Below, piece after piece: positions 32,062 through 42,641 of a stretch of 64,000 bases of DNA (positions are counted from its first letter, which is position 1; each line of letters begins with the position of its first letter). The notes under the pieces were generated by a model, which was given only the letters and a program-made list of their open reading frames with translations, was not told the DNA's origin and did not search any database. Made by a program: the position numbers and the translations under genes. Origin of the DNA: Cydia pomonella (taxonomy: Eukaryota > Arthropoda > Insecta > Lepidoptera > Tortricidae); contig NC_084718.1 in the NCBI RefSeq assembly GCF_033807575.1, positions 20,663,991-20,727,990 on the forward strand, written 5' to 3'.

Positions 32062-32957
32062 CTTTTTAGGGTTCCGTAGTCAACTAGGAACCCATATCCT
32101 CTTAAGGCCCAGCCATAGAAATGAAAAATCCAAAATTTGCCACTGGAATTTGAACCTATAGTGCCACGGAATACAGTATATTTTATTTCGTTTGAAAATT
32201 GCACGAAACAAAACAAATGCAACTCTGTCCTAATTGAATATGATTTAAATTTCATCGAACTGAATAAGTCCTATAGGTAGGACCTTGGGCGTTACGAGGT
32301 TATAGTTTCGCCATGTCCGTCTGTCTGTCTGACTGTCTGTCTGTCCGAGGCTTTGCTCCGTGGTCGTTAGTGCTAGAAAGCTGAAATTTGGCATGGCTAT
32401 ATAAATCAATAAAGCTGACAAAGTCGTACAATATAATATATAATCTAAAAATTTTTTTTTTAGGGTACCTCCCCTACACGTAAATTAGGGTTGAAATTTT
32501 TTTTGCTTCAGCCCTACAGTGTTGGGGTATCGTTGGAAAGGTCTTTCGAAACTAATAGGGGTCTTGAACAAATATTTTTTGATAAAGTGAATATATTCGG
32601 AGATAATCGCTCCGAAAGAAAAAAAATGTGCCCCCCTCCCCTTTAACTTTTGAACCATAGGTCCAAAAAATATGAAAAAAATCGTGGAAGTAGAGCTTAA
32701 GAAATACATAAGAAGAAAACTAAAGCGGACATGATCAGTTTAGCTGTTTTTGAGTTATCGCAAAAAGTTTCCCCTTCATAGTAAAAAGACTTACTTTGAT
32801 TATGAAAATTTGCCTATTTGTGTAACTCGGGTGAAAGGTACCGTTTCATCCCTTGGTTAACAATTTACTATACTTTAAGCTCCAGTTTAGCTTATTGTGA
32901 CGGAAGAGTAACTACGGAACCCTACACTGAGCGTGGCCCGACATGCTCTTGGCCGGT
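32062..32957 (-). repeat. Family E repeat, inverted copy with internal insert
   Basis: Reverse complement of 28912-29517 and 62038-62707. It ends 'TAGGGTTCCGTAGT' at the left and 'GACATGCTCTTGGCCGG' at the right. About 190 bp at 32098-32290 are absent from the other copies. Between 32290 and 32345 are 'CTGT' repeats. Confidence 0.75.
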
Positions 32958-32971
32958 TTTTTTATACTAGG

Positions 32972-33072
32972 TATAGATCGTGTCATTCACGAAGACGCGT
33001 GCCTTGACTCGTATTGTCATGTTATTAAAGGTTAGATTTGACAAGTCTGCGCGTCATCGTGGATGACACGTA
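32972..33072. repeat. MITE (family B), inverted copy
   Basis: 'GTGTCATTCACGAAGACGCG' and 'GCGCGTCATCGTGGATGACAC'-like ends match the element at 9772-9884 in reverse. Confidence 0.6.
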
Positions 33073-33396
33073 GTAGGTATATGTTATAAATGTTATAATA
33101 AGTAGAACTACGTCGCGTTAATGTACTGAGTGAAACATGTAGTGTCAGTGTCACTCGGTCGCAGTGTTTTTTACCCTCGTGCCTTGAAACACTCGCAATG
33201 CTCGAGATCCCATATTCTGAAGTCTTCAATCTTTATCGAAGTCGTATTTGTCGAATATCTATTTTAGTCAAACGGGTCAAACAACAACTTTGCCCCCTTG
33301 TAAAATAAATAATTATTGTTGAATTATATGTATTTCGTATAATATACAATTATAGAACCATATTGCCCCGTTGACTGGACTACAAGTAAAAAAATG

Positions 33397-33535
33397 TATG
33401 CCTTCAGACGGCCTTGGACCTCGGACGTCTCGACGCCGCCGACACGTACAGACAAGTAGCTAGGCGGCTGAAACTGAGTCACTTACAGTCACGACTCGTT
33501 GAGTCAACGAACTCAACGAGGAAAATGTCGTATTA
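33397..33535 (+). CDS. Possible orphan exon, unrecognised
   Basis: After 'TATGCCTTCAG' a GC-richer frame reads 'TALDLGRLDAADTYRQVARR' and 'LKLSHLQSRLVEST', a credible amphipathic helix unlike the surrounding chance frames. Beyond about 33535 the frame continues into AT-rich sequence. No clear donor, partner exon or family was found. It could be a real exon, an exon relic or a captured fragment in a transposon. Confidence 0.25.
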
Positions 33536-33689
33536 TAAAGAAATTGTCAAATATCCGACTCCGTTTAGGCTACACAAGAAATTTAATTTAATTAATTGGA
33601 TTCTTGGATTGAGCAAGCTCGGTTCTCCATACAAACGTAGTTACGCTCTCATTTTAACACGACTAGCTAGATTGCTCTGAAACTTTGTA

Positions 33690-35235
33690 CTTACAATAAA
33701 TGCCTGCATATGCAGGTATATCCTTTTTGACGCATTTTGAAAATCTGCAAATCACATTCGCTTAAATTATTCTCATGTTTTAGCTTCTCTAATTTAAGAC
33801 ATGATAAACATCATTTCTTAAGTTCACCTTGCCAATGCCCCAGTACTTAACTACTACTACTTTTTAAATTCATTAGCTCCACTTTCTGACTAGTATAGTG
33901 CGGCACTTTCCAAATCAGGCTAAAATATTTTTTTTGCGATAAGCAATTGAAGTTTTGTTTTAAATGGATTTGTTATTAAATTTCTATACCAATATTTAAC
34001 TCCTCATTCTATAAACAACGATAATTTTGCCTAAATTGTTAATTGAAAGTACCCTCTATAAATACTATAAAAGTTTATACTTAGTCATGACTAAGACATA
34101 AAAATACATGTATTTTTTATAAGCACTTGCATTGCAAAAGCATCATTTTAGCCTCGGAATATTCGAGCGCCAAACTACCTCGACTGAAATTAGTGCCTTT
34201 CATCCCTTGGTTAACAATCTACTATTAGTAAAATCCTGTACAGGTAGCCGCGATTGTTGCTCTGCAATTCTTTTGGCCATTTTATTGCTTTTTATAGGTC
34301 CCTTTATTGTATATTTTATTATTTTACTGATATTTTAAAATGTCCCTACGCTAACTCTCTTTCTTCTTCTGCTTTCTGGAATTTCGCGCACCGATAAGAT
34401 ATTTTTACATTTCAACTAACTTCTGGGCTGTGATCTCGTAAAATCTTCAATTCTATGGCGCTCTCCAAATGTTTTAAATATTTGATTTACGTTTGAGTTT
34501 AGCAGTCGATACTTGCCTGTGCACCATGATTGCACAGCTAACTTGCAATGTTCTACATTAATTCGAATCATTGGGAAAAATATTTGACTGTTCGGGAACA
34601 AATATGTAGCAATTGATGAATAAGAGCTTGTTGCGAGCTGTACGTCAATTGTTTTTAAATTAACAGATTAAAAGAGGAGTATGAGCGTCCACTCAGTAAA
34701 TAGAACAGGCCTTATTGGAGCTCGGCTGATTGTGGCCTTTAAAAATTAAAACTTAGAATAGGTACATTTTACTTATTTTACGTTCTTTTTACTCAACTTG
34801 TATTATTTTGTACCGCCTATGCGAATTATAGGTATTTACTTTTTCATGGGTAACGGTCCAACAAAAGTTTCGGTTTCGGTTACAGTTTCGGCCGAAACTG
34901 GAACCAAAACCGAACCTTCGGTTTCGGCAAAAAAACGTGTTTCGGTCGGACAATACTTTTCGTTTCGCGTTTGTTGATGTACGACTGTCACCTTGGCCAT
35001 GCCCCCTGCCCCCTCGTTGTTTTAATTAAATGTAATTAAAGTGTCATACATTGTATGTAATACATTATACAACGTACACGATGTAGGACCTAGGCTGTAG
35101 GCCGGGACAAATAATTATTCATACGCTCGAAGGACATATTCATAAGCCTCCTTTGGCAGTAGGGACAAAAGGCCTCTCAATTACACAAAGATGATATTTA
35201 ATCATAATTTAAGAACTTTGCACACACAATCTTTC
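33690..35235. other. AT-rich stretch, no gene seen
   Basis: Only chance frames. Positions 34865-34970 are dense in the motif GGTTTCGG / CCGAAAC in both orientations ('GTTTCGGCCGAAAC' is a palindrome), the remnant of a transposon end. Confidence 0.4.
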
Positions 35236-35560
35236 ACCTGCTTATCAAAGATTCAAAGATTCAAAGAATTTATTTGCATATAACACAGTAATATAAAGGT
35301 CTTACAAGATTAAAGAAAATCCGTGCATTCAGTCTGCATGCAGGCGTGCAAATATTTTAAAAAACAGTCAATATATATAAAAATAGAAACAAAAATTTAA
35401 AAATATCAAATTTACACAATGTCAAGTAAAATAATAATCGAGGGCCGCCGCCAATTAAATTCCTTATGTACCTATGAAATAGAAATATAAGAACTAAATA
35501 AATCTCAGTTGAAGGCCAGATTGATTAAATAACGGGCCTACTTTTATTTAACGTGTTGAA
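35236..35560 (-). repeat. LINE-type 3' tail
   Basis: 'CAAAGATTCAAAGATTCAAAG' followed by 'TTTATTTGCATA' is a microsatellite-tailed LINE end read on the minus strand. 'GCATGCAGGCGTGC' and 'GGGCCGCCGCC' follow. No coding part is visible. Confidence 0.45.
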
Positions 35561-35954
35561 TTGTAATTGAATGATTAGTCTTTTTATGTATTAGTCACAT
35601 CAGTCGAACGGACACTGCTGGACAGTCATGAGGGGAAACCCTTTTTAGGGTTTTTCAATAGGAATAACATTTAGGCCTAATTTATCCATTACTGGATAAA
35701 AATTGTAGTGTAGGAGGACATCCGGTCGTATGTATAATAATCTGTGATGCCATTTGAACATTCAGCAAAACTCCTTATACCTACATAGCTAATAGCAAGC
35801 GAGTAGGTTACTTATATGTTTTACCCTATCCTGCAGGGGGGTCGTTCTTTTTTTTTGGTTTACCAACAACTGTTTACACTAGCACAGAAAGAAAATAATA
35901 CATACAAGCACTTTGAGTGATATTCTAAGTGCAACACTCACTTAAAGGTAAACA

Positions 35955-36304
35955 CCTAACGTAAACGGAAAAATTACGTCACGCTACTCTATGTAGTATG
36001 TATATGATTCCAATTAATATTTTCGTAATAAGTAATTAATTATCTGTTAACCTCTTTATTTAACTAGTATATATACTTGATAATCAGTACAGAAACGTCT
36101 AACTGACTTTCATCTTATTGTCACTTTACTAAATAATAGATTATTATTTGATTTTTAACAGTGTATTTCACATTAAAAGTAGTTATTTTCTACATTTCTA
36201 CGCGTCAATAGGTAAGTTATTTAAATTTGTAGTGTTATAATAATATCTCCATGTATGTTAAATTACGTAATTTTTGCGTCAAGGGCGTGAAATGTACGGG
36301 CCCT
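35955..36304. mobile_element. MITE (family D), inverted copy
   Basis: Reverse complement of parts of 27767-28224: 'ACGTCTAACTGACTTTCATC' and the end 'GAAATGTACGGGCCC'. The left boundary is approximate. Confidence 0.65.
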
Positions 36305-37552
36305 GTTTACAATCATTTCACCGTCATGGTTCACCTCTGCGCGCCATCTAGCGGCGAACCTGCGAAGTACTACGCTGGCGCTACAAGCAGCACTTGTCTA
36401 CTGTGTGGACTGTGTCGCCTTGCCAACTAACCAACTTGTAATGAAGAGTTAAGATGGCGCTAGTGTGTGAAGAGTTAAAAATAGCTTCAACAAACCAACA
36501 CAAAACCTAGCTGCTAATAATTAAAAACAAAACATAATCCCCTAATAGGTAATAGGTATGTATGCCTTCTGACTCTTCTGAGGTACCAATTTGAATTCAC
36601 TAATGTGTAGTAGGGTCAGTTTGTTTAGTTGTACACTGCACTTTTATTTAGAATTTTTTATGTTATTTGTACTCAGAATCACGTGCTCTTTCGATCCTAA
36701 TAGGAGAAAAAAAGGTCCCAAGATTTTTATTAGGTACCATTCCGTTTAAATAATATGACCCAGCAGGGTCATGTACAGATTTAAGCAATTATTTATTCTA
36801 TCATCCAAAAAATTGACGTGAAACTACTTGTTAAGATTGTATTAGTTGTATGACCCTCATGTCATGTATTATGATAGAAGTACATCGATAATTTGGGAAT
36901 ATACTTGGACCGAGCGTCACAGGGAAACCCAACGGACGACAGTGGCCCCGATAATTGTCGCGCGTCGTGTAGTCACTTGTCACGGTGCACGGAGTGGTCT
37001 CGCGGTCGATCATTGATATGATATTGAACTTAATTGGCTGCCACTTTAATTGTCTTTAGGTATTTCATTCAAGATAAATTACAATTACAAGATAATTATC
37101 TATCTTAGGTAAGTAACTAGCAGGCCGATAAAGTAACCATTTGGGAAGTAGAACACTAGTAATTATGGATGCCAATAATAATCGGCACTATCAGAATCAG
37201 CTGGTTTTCAGATTGGGCCCTTGAGATGGGTCGGTAGGTCGGTACTCAGTACTATAATTATGTTACCGATCTGATTTATGGAAAGGTGCGATTTTTTTAC
37301 TGTCAACCCACTGTAACAAAACTTCTGACCATGTCATTTGATATGATGATAAGTATCTAATAAGTAAATTAATTATAATGTAAGTATATTAGTATTTCTC
37401 GTAGAAATCTATCAATAACATGATTTTTTTGAATGAATAACATCCTAATATTATTCTTGATAGTTAATAATCATTTGAGAATAGGTAGTGTAGGTACCTA
37501 GGTACTGTACTGACAAATATTTAATTTCTAACATGATGTCATCCGGGTGTGG
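36305..37552. other. Repeat-poor AT-rich stretch, no gene seen
   Basis: Positions 36325-36480 ('GCGCCATCTAGCGGCGAACC') are moderately GC-rich but without a frame. Otherwise only chance frames. Confidence 0.4.
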
Positions 37553-37640
37553 CCGAGAGGCGCGAGGCGCGGCGGGCGGCGGGGGGAGGCGCGCCGCTGC
37601 GAGCGATAATAATGCCGGCGCAGAACGACAAATTTCTCAT
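37553..37640. other. Isolated GC-rich, CpG-dense patch
   Basis: About 88 bp of 'GGCGCGAGGCGCGGCGGGCG'-type sequence in an AT-rich desert. An ATG at about 37611 opens 'MPAQNDKFLI' with a stop about 30 codons later. It could be a promoter or first exon, or a transposon relic; nothing more can be said. Confidence 0.3.
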
Positions 37641-37704
37641 TCACATCACCTTCAAAATCTATTTTGAATATTTTATTCATATTGTTCATTTTAATTTATA
37701 CCTA

Positions 37705-37928
37705 GGATGACTAGAGCTAGAGTTAGAGCAAGATACCTAAGTCTGCAACGATTTTGATAGCACACGTAATGCACGTGTTATTTGAAACGTCAAACTTCTA
37801 TGGAATTTTGACATATCAATAACAATTCTATGGATAACATTTATCTGAAATAAAGAATTAATAATAATAATTAATAACACTTGCACTGTGTATCAAAATC
37901 GTTGCTGACTTATCTTGGTCTAACTCTA
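37705..37928. repeat. MITE (family C), larger copy
   Basis: 'AGCTAGAGTTAGAGCAAGAT' at the left and 'ATCTTGGTCTAACTCTAGC' at the right are inverted, as are 'CAACGATTTTGATA' and 'TATCAAAATCGTTG'. Confidence 0.75.
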
Positions 37929-37929
37929 G

Positions 37930-39525
37930 CCGATATTCATAGAAGCATAAATCAAGATGTGATTTTTATATTCGAATTTCGAATAGGCCTCCGGTATTTT
38001 TTTCATATAGGTATCACCAAATCATCACCGTAAAAAACATAGACTCTAAATTGTGATAAACTTTACGTAGGTATATCAATTTATGGGACATAAATTATCG
38101 AAAAGGTACCTTACCTACCTAGTTAATATTGTTTACTGCCACAACCGCCGGGTTCTGAGAAAGTGGGTCGATGTAAATGAGCTCGTAAAACCGGCGCGGC
38201 GCGTTTACGACGACGCCGATAACCTAGGAATAACAATATGTAAGTAAAGTATAACGACTGCACGAGTTTGGCTTCCTTTCAATCTAACCCCGCACGGCAT
38301 TTGCAAAAACGTGTGCAATGTCAAATTTCTATCAAAATATGACTCTTATAAAGACACTTCCTACTTTGTTCTAGTCAAATTGATGCAAAGTTTTTAGTCT
38401 GACAATTTTTCATACAAAGCGTGTTCTCCTTACCTCTACCCTCCATACAAGAAATGTTCTGCTTGTAATATGAGGGTATGGATTTGTTAATAAAACTAAA
38501 TTACTAATTAAAATAACTAAATCTAAAACCTAAAAATATGACTAAGTGTCAAATTTTTGTGAACTTGGTATACCCATCATAATATTATGGAAAAAAAAGG
38601 TCATCACAACAACAAAAATATCAAATCCAGATCAAATTAATAACCTGTTATCACAATCAGAACATGCCGCTTTGTCCCAACACCTGCTCTATGGCTCCGT
38701 CAGTCCCGGCGCTCACTTCCCCACGAACGATACTCATTGTTGATTGTATGTCGAATTGAGGGGAACTCCAAGACGTGTTATGTAACCCTTCACTTACTCA
38801 CGCTGGACTCGAATTTACCACGGCTTTATTATGATCTCATTTCATTATTTGAAAGCAGATTGAGACGGTTGAAGATACAGATGTGGAAGTTGCAGAGTTT
38901 CCAAAAAGTTGTAACGTTCTCATAAATTTCAGGAAAATTTTGCATTAGAGAAATATAAGATATATCCGAAAATTTCCACGCGGAAACTTCGCAATTGACA
39001 TTTTTTTTATTGTGATTCATTTTACCAATCATTATTCGACATTTTTGCCTCTTTTAAAATTAAATACTGTTCAAATCTTTTTTTTTCAATGATCATAACA
39101 TTCATAATGAATCTAGTTATCACAAAAAAAAAACCATGTCGGTTAACAACACTTCATGTTTGTTGTAACAAGTTCATATTTTAAAATATTGTAAATTTTG
39201 GGAACTTTCCTACGGCACATCATGCAGTAGTTGAAATAAACAAGGTAAGTAATAAAATATGCGAAATATTTATTCAAGACAATGTAACACCATCCAAATA
39301 ATGGATACAACTACATTCACATTATTCATATTCCTTTATTCTAGGTACTAATAATAGAATCTTACAAAAATCATTAAATGGCTTCTTGATATTTCCAAAT
39401 TATTTTTTTACTTCGTAACTTAACAAAAAATCTTATAACTACTAAATGCATCAAATGACGATTTTATCCAATTGTTTTGAAAAGGAAGGAAGAATAGTTA
39501 TTTTTTTACAAGGAGATAAAGTTGT
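37930..39525. other. AT-rich stretch, no gene seen
   Basis: A small GC-rich palindromic patch at 38160-38215 ('CGGCGCGGCGCG'). The rest holds only chance frames and poly-A/T runs. Confidence 0.4.
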
Positions 39526-39945
39526 TGTTTAACCGCTTGTGCTAATATTGATACCCGAGCAAGCGAAAGGCTCCAAAGTTGCCACTAGCTACTGCTCGTT
39601 TAAAAATAAACTTAAAAATAAACTAGTAGCTGAGGCCTACTACTCGTTGGATGCCTATTTTCGAGTGCCAAACTAAGCAATAGGTATAATACTTATGTAA
39701 CATTAAATCGATTATTAGAATAAATAGTAACTGGTTAGCTAGCCACATAACGAATGATGTAATAATAGATTAAGTACCTAGTATTAAGACATGACATGTA
39801 AAATATACTTTATCAATAAATTATCGTATCGTATCGTATCGTTGAACCACAAGCGTAGCGAGTGGTTCGAGAAATGGAATCTTGAGCGTCGCGAGGCTTT
39901 CAATATTAGCACAAGCGGTTAAACAACCACTTTGCCGAGGGTTAA
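39526..39945. mobile_element. DNA transposon with TIRs
   Basis: 'GTTGTTTAACCGCTTGTGCT' at the left is inverted at the right ('AGCACAAGCGGTTAAACAAC'). The arms extend through 'AATATTGA' and 'GCGAAAGGCT'. A five-unit ATCGT microsatellite lies at 39825-39842. Confidence 0.7.
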
Positions 39946-40139
39946 ATAAACTTTGCCTACGAGTGGAACACAATTTTTCACCACACCAACGCGAGGAAAA
40001 TACTAACTACTTATGAAATACCCAAAAAACCAACCAAACAAAATCCAAACGAACGTAATACAAAAATAATGAATCAAAATCATCATTTTAAAGTAAATGC
40101 TAACATATGAAAACAACTCAAAATTAACATGTGATTACT

Positions 40140-40440
40140 TTGCCCCACATGTGGATAAAGCCTTTATTACCCAGTTGGTGTGGTGACTGAGGAAAAATAC
40201 TTTTTCACCACACCAACTCATAAAGGCTCTCTTTACTGTTCAAAAACTGATGAGAAAGGTGCATTTTACCCACAAGAGTGGCAAAGTCCTTATGTCCTGG
40301 CAGAATTGACTTTAAATGACGATTAATATTTAATTTGATCGAATCGTTCATTTGGGTGTAATTTGATTTGACTATGTTTGATGTTATACAGTAAGTATTT
40401 TCCTCGCGTTGGTGTGAAGTCGATGCCAAGCCAAATCTTA
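40140..40440. repeat. Transposon-like repeat sharing modules with 39965-40000 and 41670-41775
   Basis: 'TTTTTCACCACACCAAC' recurs at about 39975 and 40203 and 'GTGTGGTGA' appears inverted at 41755. 'GAAAGGTGCATTTTACCCAC'-type and 'CAAGAGAGCC' modules also recur. Boundaries are unclear. Confidence 0.45.
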
Positions 40441-40610
40441 AAAGCGTCAATACCCTCTAGTGCGGTTCGATAAGAAAGAAAGAAATAGAGAGAGATGAGG
40501 ATATTATTGACCGGTATTGTAATCGTAATGAAAGTAGTAGAAAAAAAATTATAAACTCTCCACCAGGCACCATTTATTTGTTCTACTTAGTAACCTGCAA
40601 TAATTCAAGG

Positions 40611-40774
40611 GGTCACACTGTGCACCTTTTACTTTGGGTCCAACCCCGAAATCGCGAAAAAAAATTGGCTGTTTCAATTTTGGCTGTCTGACCTTGATAT
40701 TTTCTATGGGCGAGTAAACATTTTTTTTCGCGATGTCGGGGTTGGTCCCATAGTAAAAGGTGCACAGTGTGACC
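40611..40774. mobile_element. MITE (family A), well-kept ends
   Basis: 'GGTCACACTGTGCACCTTTT' at the left and the matching inverted 'AAAAGGTGCACAGTGTGACC' at the right, with 'CCAACCCCGAAATCGCG' inverted inside. A related copy is at 5096-5250. Confidence 0.85.
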
Positions 40775-41496
40775 TATATATTCAACCCGTAAATTATTGC
40801 CGGTGACTAAATAAACAACCTGTAGGTATATGCATCTTTGGATTTGCCTGATATGATAAAATATTTTTCATTTTAATTTATGTGCTTATATTTTACACAT
40901 TTTAGAAAAATACATTCAGACTTTACAATTACTTAACATACTTATAGTACTCGTACTTACCTATTAATTTCTTAGAAAATTATCAAAATTATGTGAAATG
41001 TTTCCTTACAAATATTTTTTCTTAAAATATGTACTTATATTTTACACATTTTAGCAAAATACATTCGGACTTTTCAATTACTTATAGTACTTACCTAATC
41101 ACACTATTAACAAATATTTTTTAATTTCGTGAAACTTTTACTGTCTTAACAAATAACTTCGAACATTTGATTTGAAACAAAATGTGACTTATTTTTGGAT
41201 AAAGACATTATTGAATACTGTTACAATACCAACAATTTAGTACCATTTTGCTTAAAAATCACGTATTATCAAAAAGCACATATTCTTAAACATCCATGGG
41301 AGAAGTCCCTAATTCCAGTTTTCATTCTAGACCCTTAATTAGGTACTTACCTAAACTTATATCTAAGTATTTCATTATCTTTAGCTGAGCTTCTGTTTCG
41401 TGGAACTTCGACGTTTCATTTACTGGTGAATGTCCTTCTGTAACATTGAAAGCATCGTCAAGAAACTTCCGTATGTACGGTACGGTAGTAAGTACC

Positions 41497-41590
41497 ACAG
41501 GTAGTAAGTTCAGCACCATAGGTAGTAAGTTCAGTAGCACAGGTAGTAAGTTCAGCACCATAGGTAGTAAGTTAAGTACTATAGGTAATA
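41497..41590 (+). repeat. 21-bp tandem repeat
   Basis: About four to five units of 'AGGTAGTAAGTTCAGCACCAT' with small variations. It makes a repetitive chance frame on the minus strand. Confidence 0.85.
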
Positions 41591-42587
41591 CAATGTTCAT
41601 TAAAAATTTGCAAAGTATACTTATTCAAAGTTGAATAGGTACACTAGGGTGTTGCTTATTTTGCATTTGGTTACTTTGCCAGATTTGTGCACATGTGGAT
41701 AGAATGCAAGTTTCTCATCAATTTCTGAACAATCAAGAGAGCCTTTACCAGCGGGTGTGGTGAAAAAATTTTTTTTATGAATCAAAAATTTCAAAGTGCG
41801 GTAGCAACAGCAACCTCTAAAACGTAAATGAAAATTAAAAAATATATATATTGGTTTTTTAATGGCAGATACTACACCAAGGGGGTGAGACGTAGAAAAT
41901 TTCAACTTCGACGAAATAATCAACACCCTGAGGTACACACGAAGAAACACACATACAATAAACTTTAAGGTGGAAAATGCCGATTCTGCGGAGCAAGTTA
42001 ACTCTTCACAGCACGTGCAATGACAAAGTGTGGCGATGTCATCATTAATGCGAAATTTCTATGAAAATATGTCGTGACGTGTCGTGTCGTGAAATATGTT
42101 GTGACACTCCAACACTTTGTTCTATTCAAGTCGATGTAAAGTTATTTTAGACGAAATCTAACCAGCTTCGAATTCGAATGTTGTAACTATTTTTTTGACA
42201 TTCGTGAGGTAGGATGTTATTTGCTGCTGTACACATTATCAGCTGAAATTGTTAACCCTAATCGTATGTGTCATCATTATGTTCCATGCCATCCATCTAT
42301 GACGGTCATATCTGTATGTATATCAATGGTATATTCCTAGATAATGGTGGTTATTCTATAGGTATTGAAATTAGTCGGCATCTGAATTTTAATCGTGGTT
42401 GGGGATGGTCAGTGCCTCTCAGCTGTAAAACTGTTTTGGGTACAACCACGTCAGCGGTTAGTGTGGTTCCACACGAATCTTCAGCGAATGACATACTGAG
42501 TGTTGCATGCAACCCGTCATTTGACAATAATGCCGAAAACGAGAGTAGTTTCTCGCCTCCCCTGCTGCTGCCGTCGCCAATGCCAAG

Positions 42588-42641
42588 TCATCGGTTGCGG
42601 AGAGCTGCAGCCCGCGGTATGCGCCGGTCCGCCAACGCGAG
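42588..42641 (-). CDS. Minus-strand gene, possible last exon
   Basis: After CGGTAG, a phase-0 frame reads 'LALADRRIPRAAALRNR' and stops at TGA, making a 119-base intron. An ATTAAA on the minus strand lies about 200 bases downstream (near 42385). The acceptor lacks a strong pyrimidine tract. Confidence 0.38.
   Translation of the reverse strand, partial: LALADRRIPRAAALRNR

Noticed and set aside
41322..41600. 92-codon minus-strand frame with repeated LLPMVLN
   Set aside because: The repeated part is a 21-bp tandem repeat; the remainder has no support as an exon.
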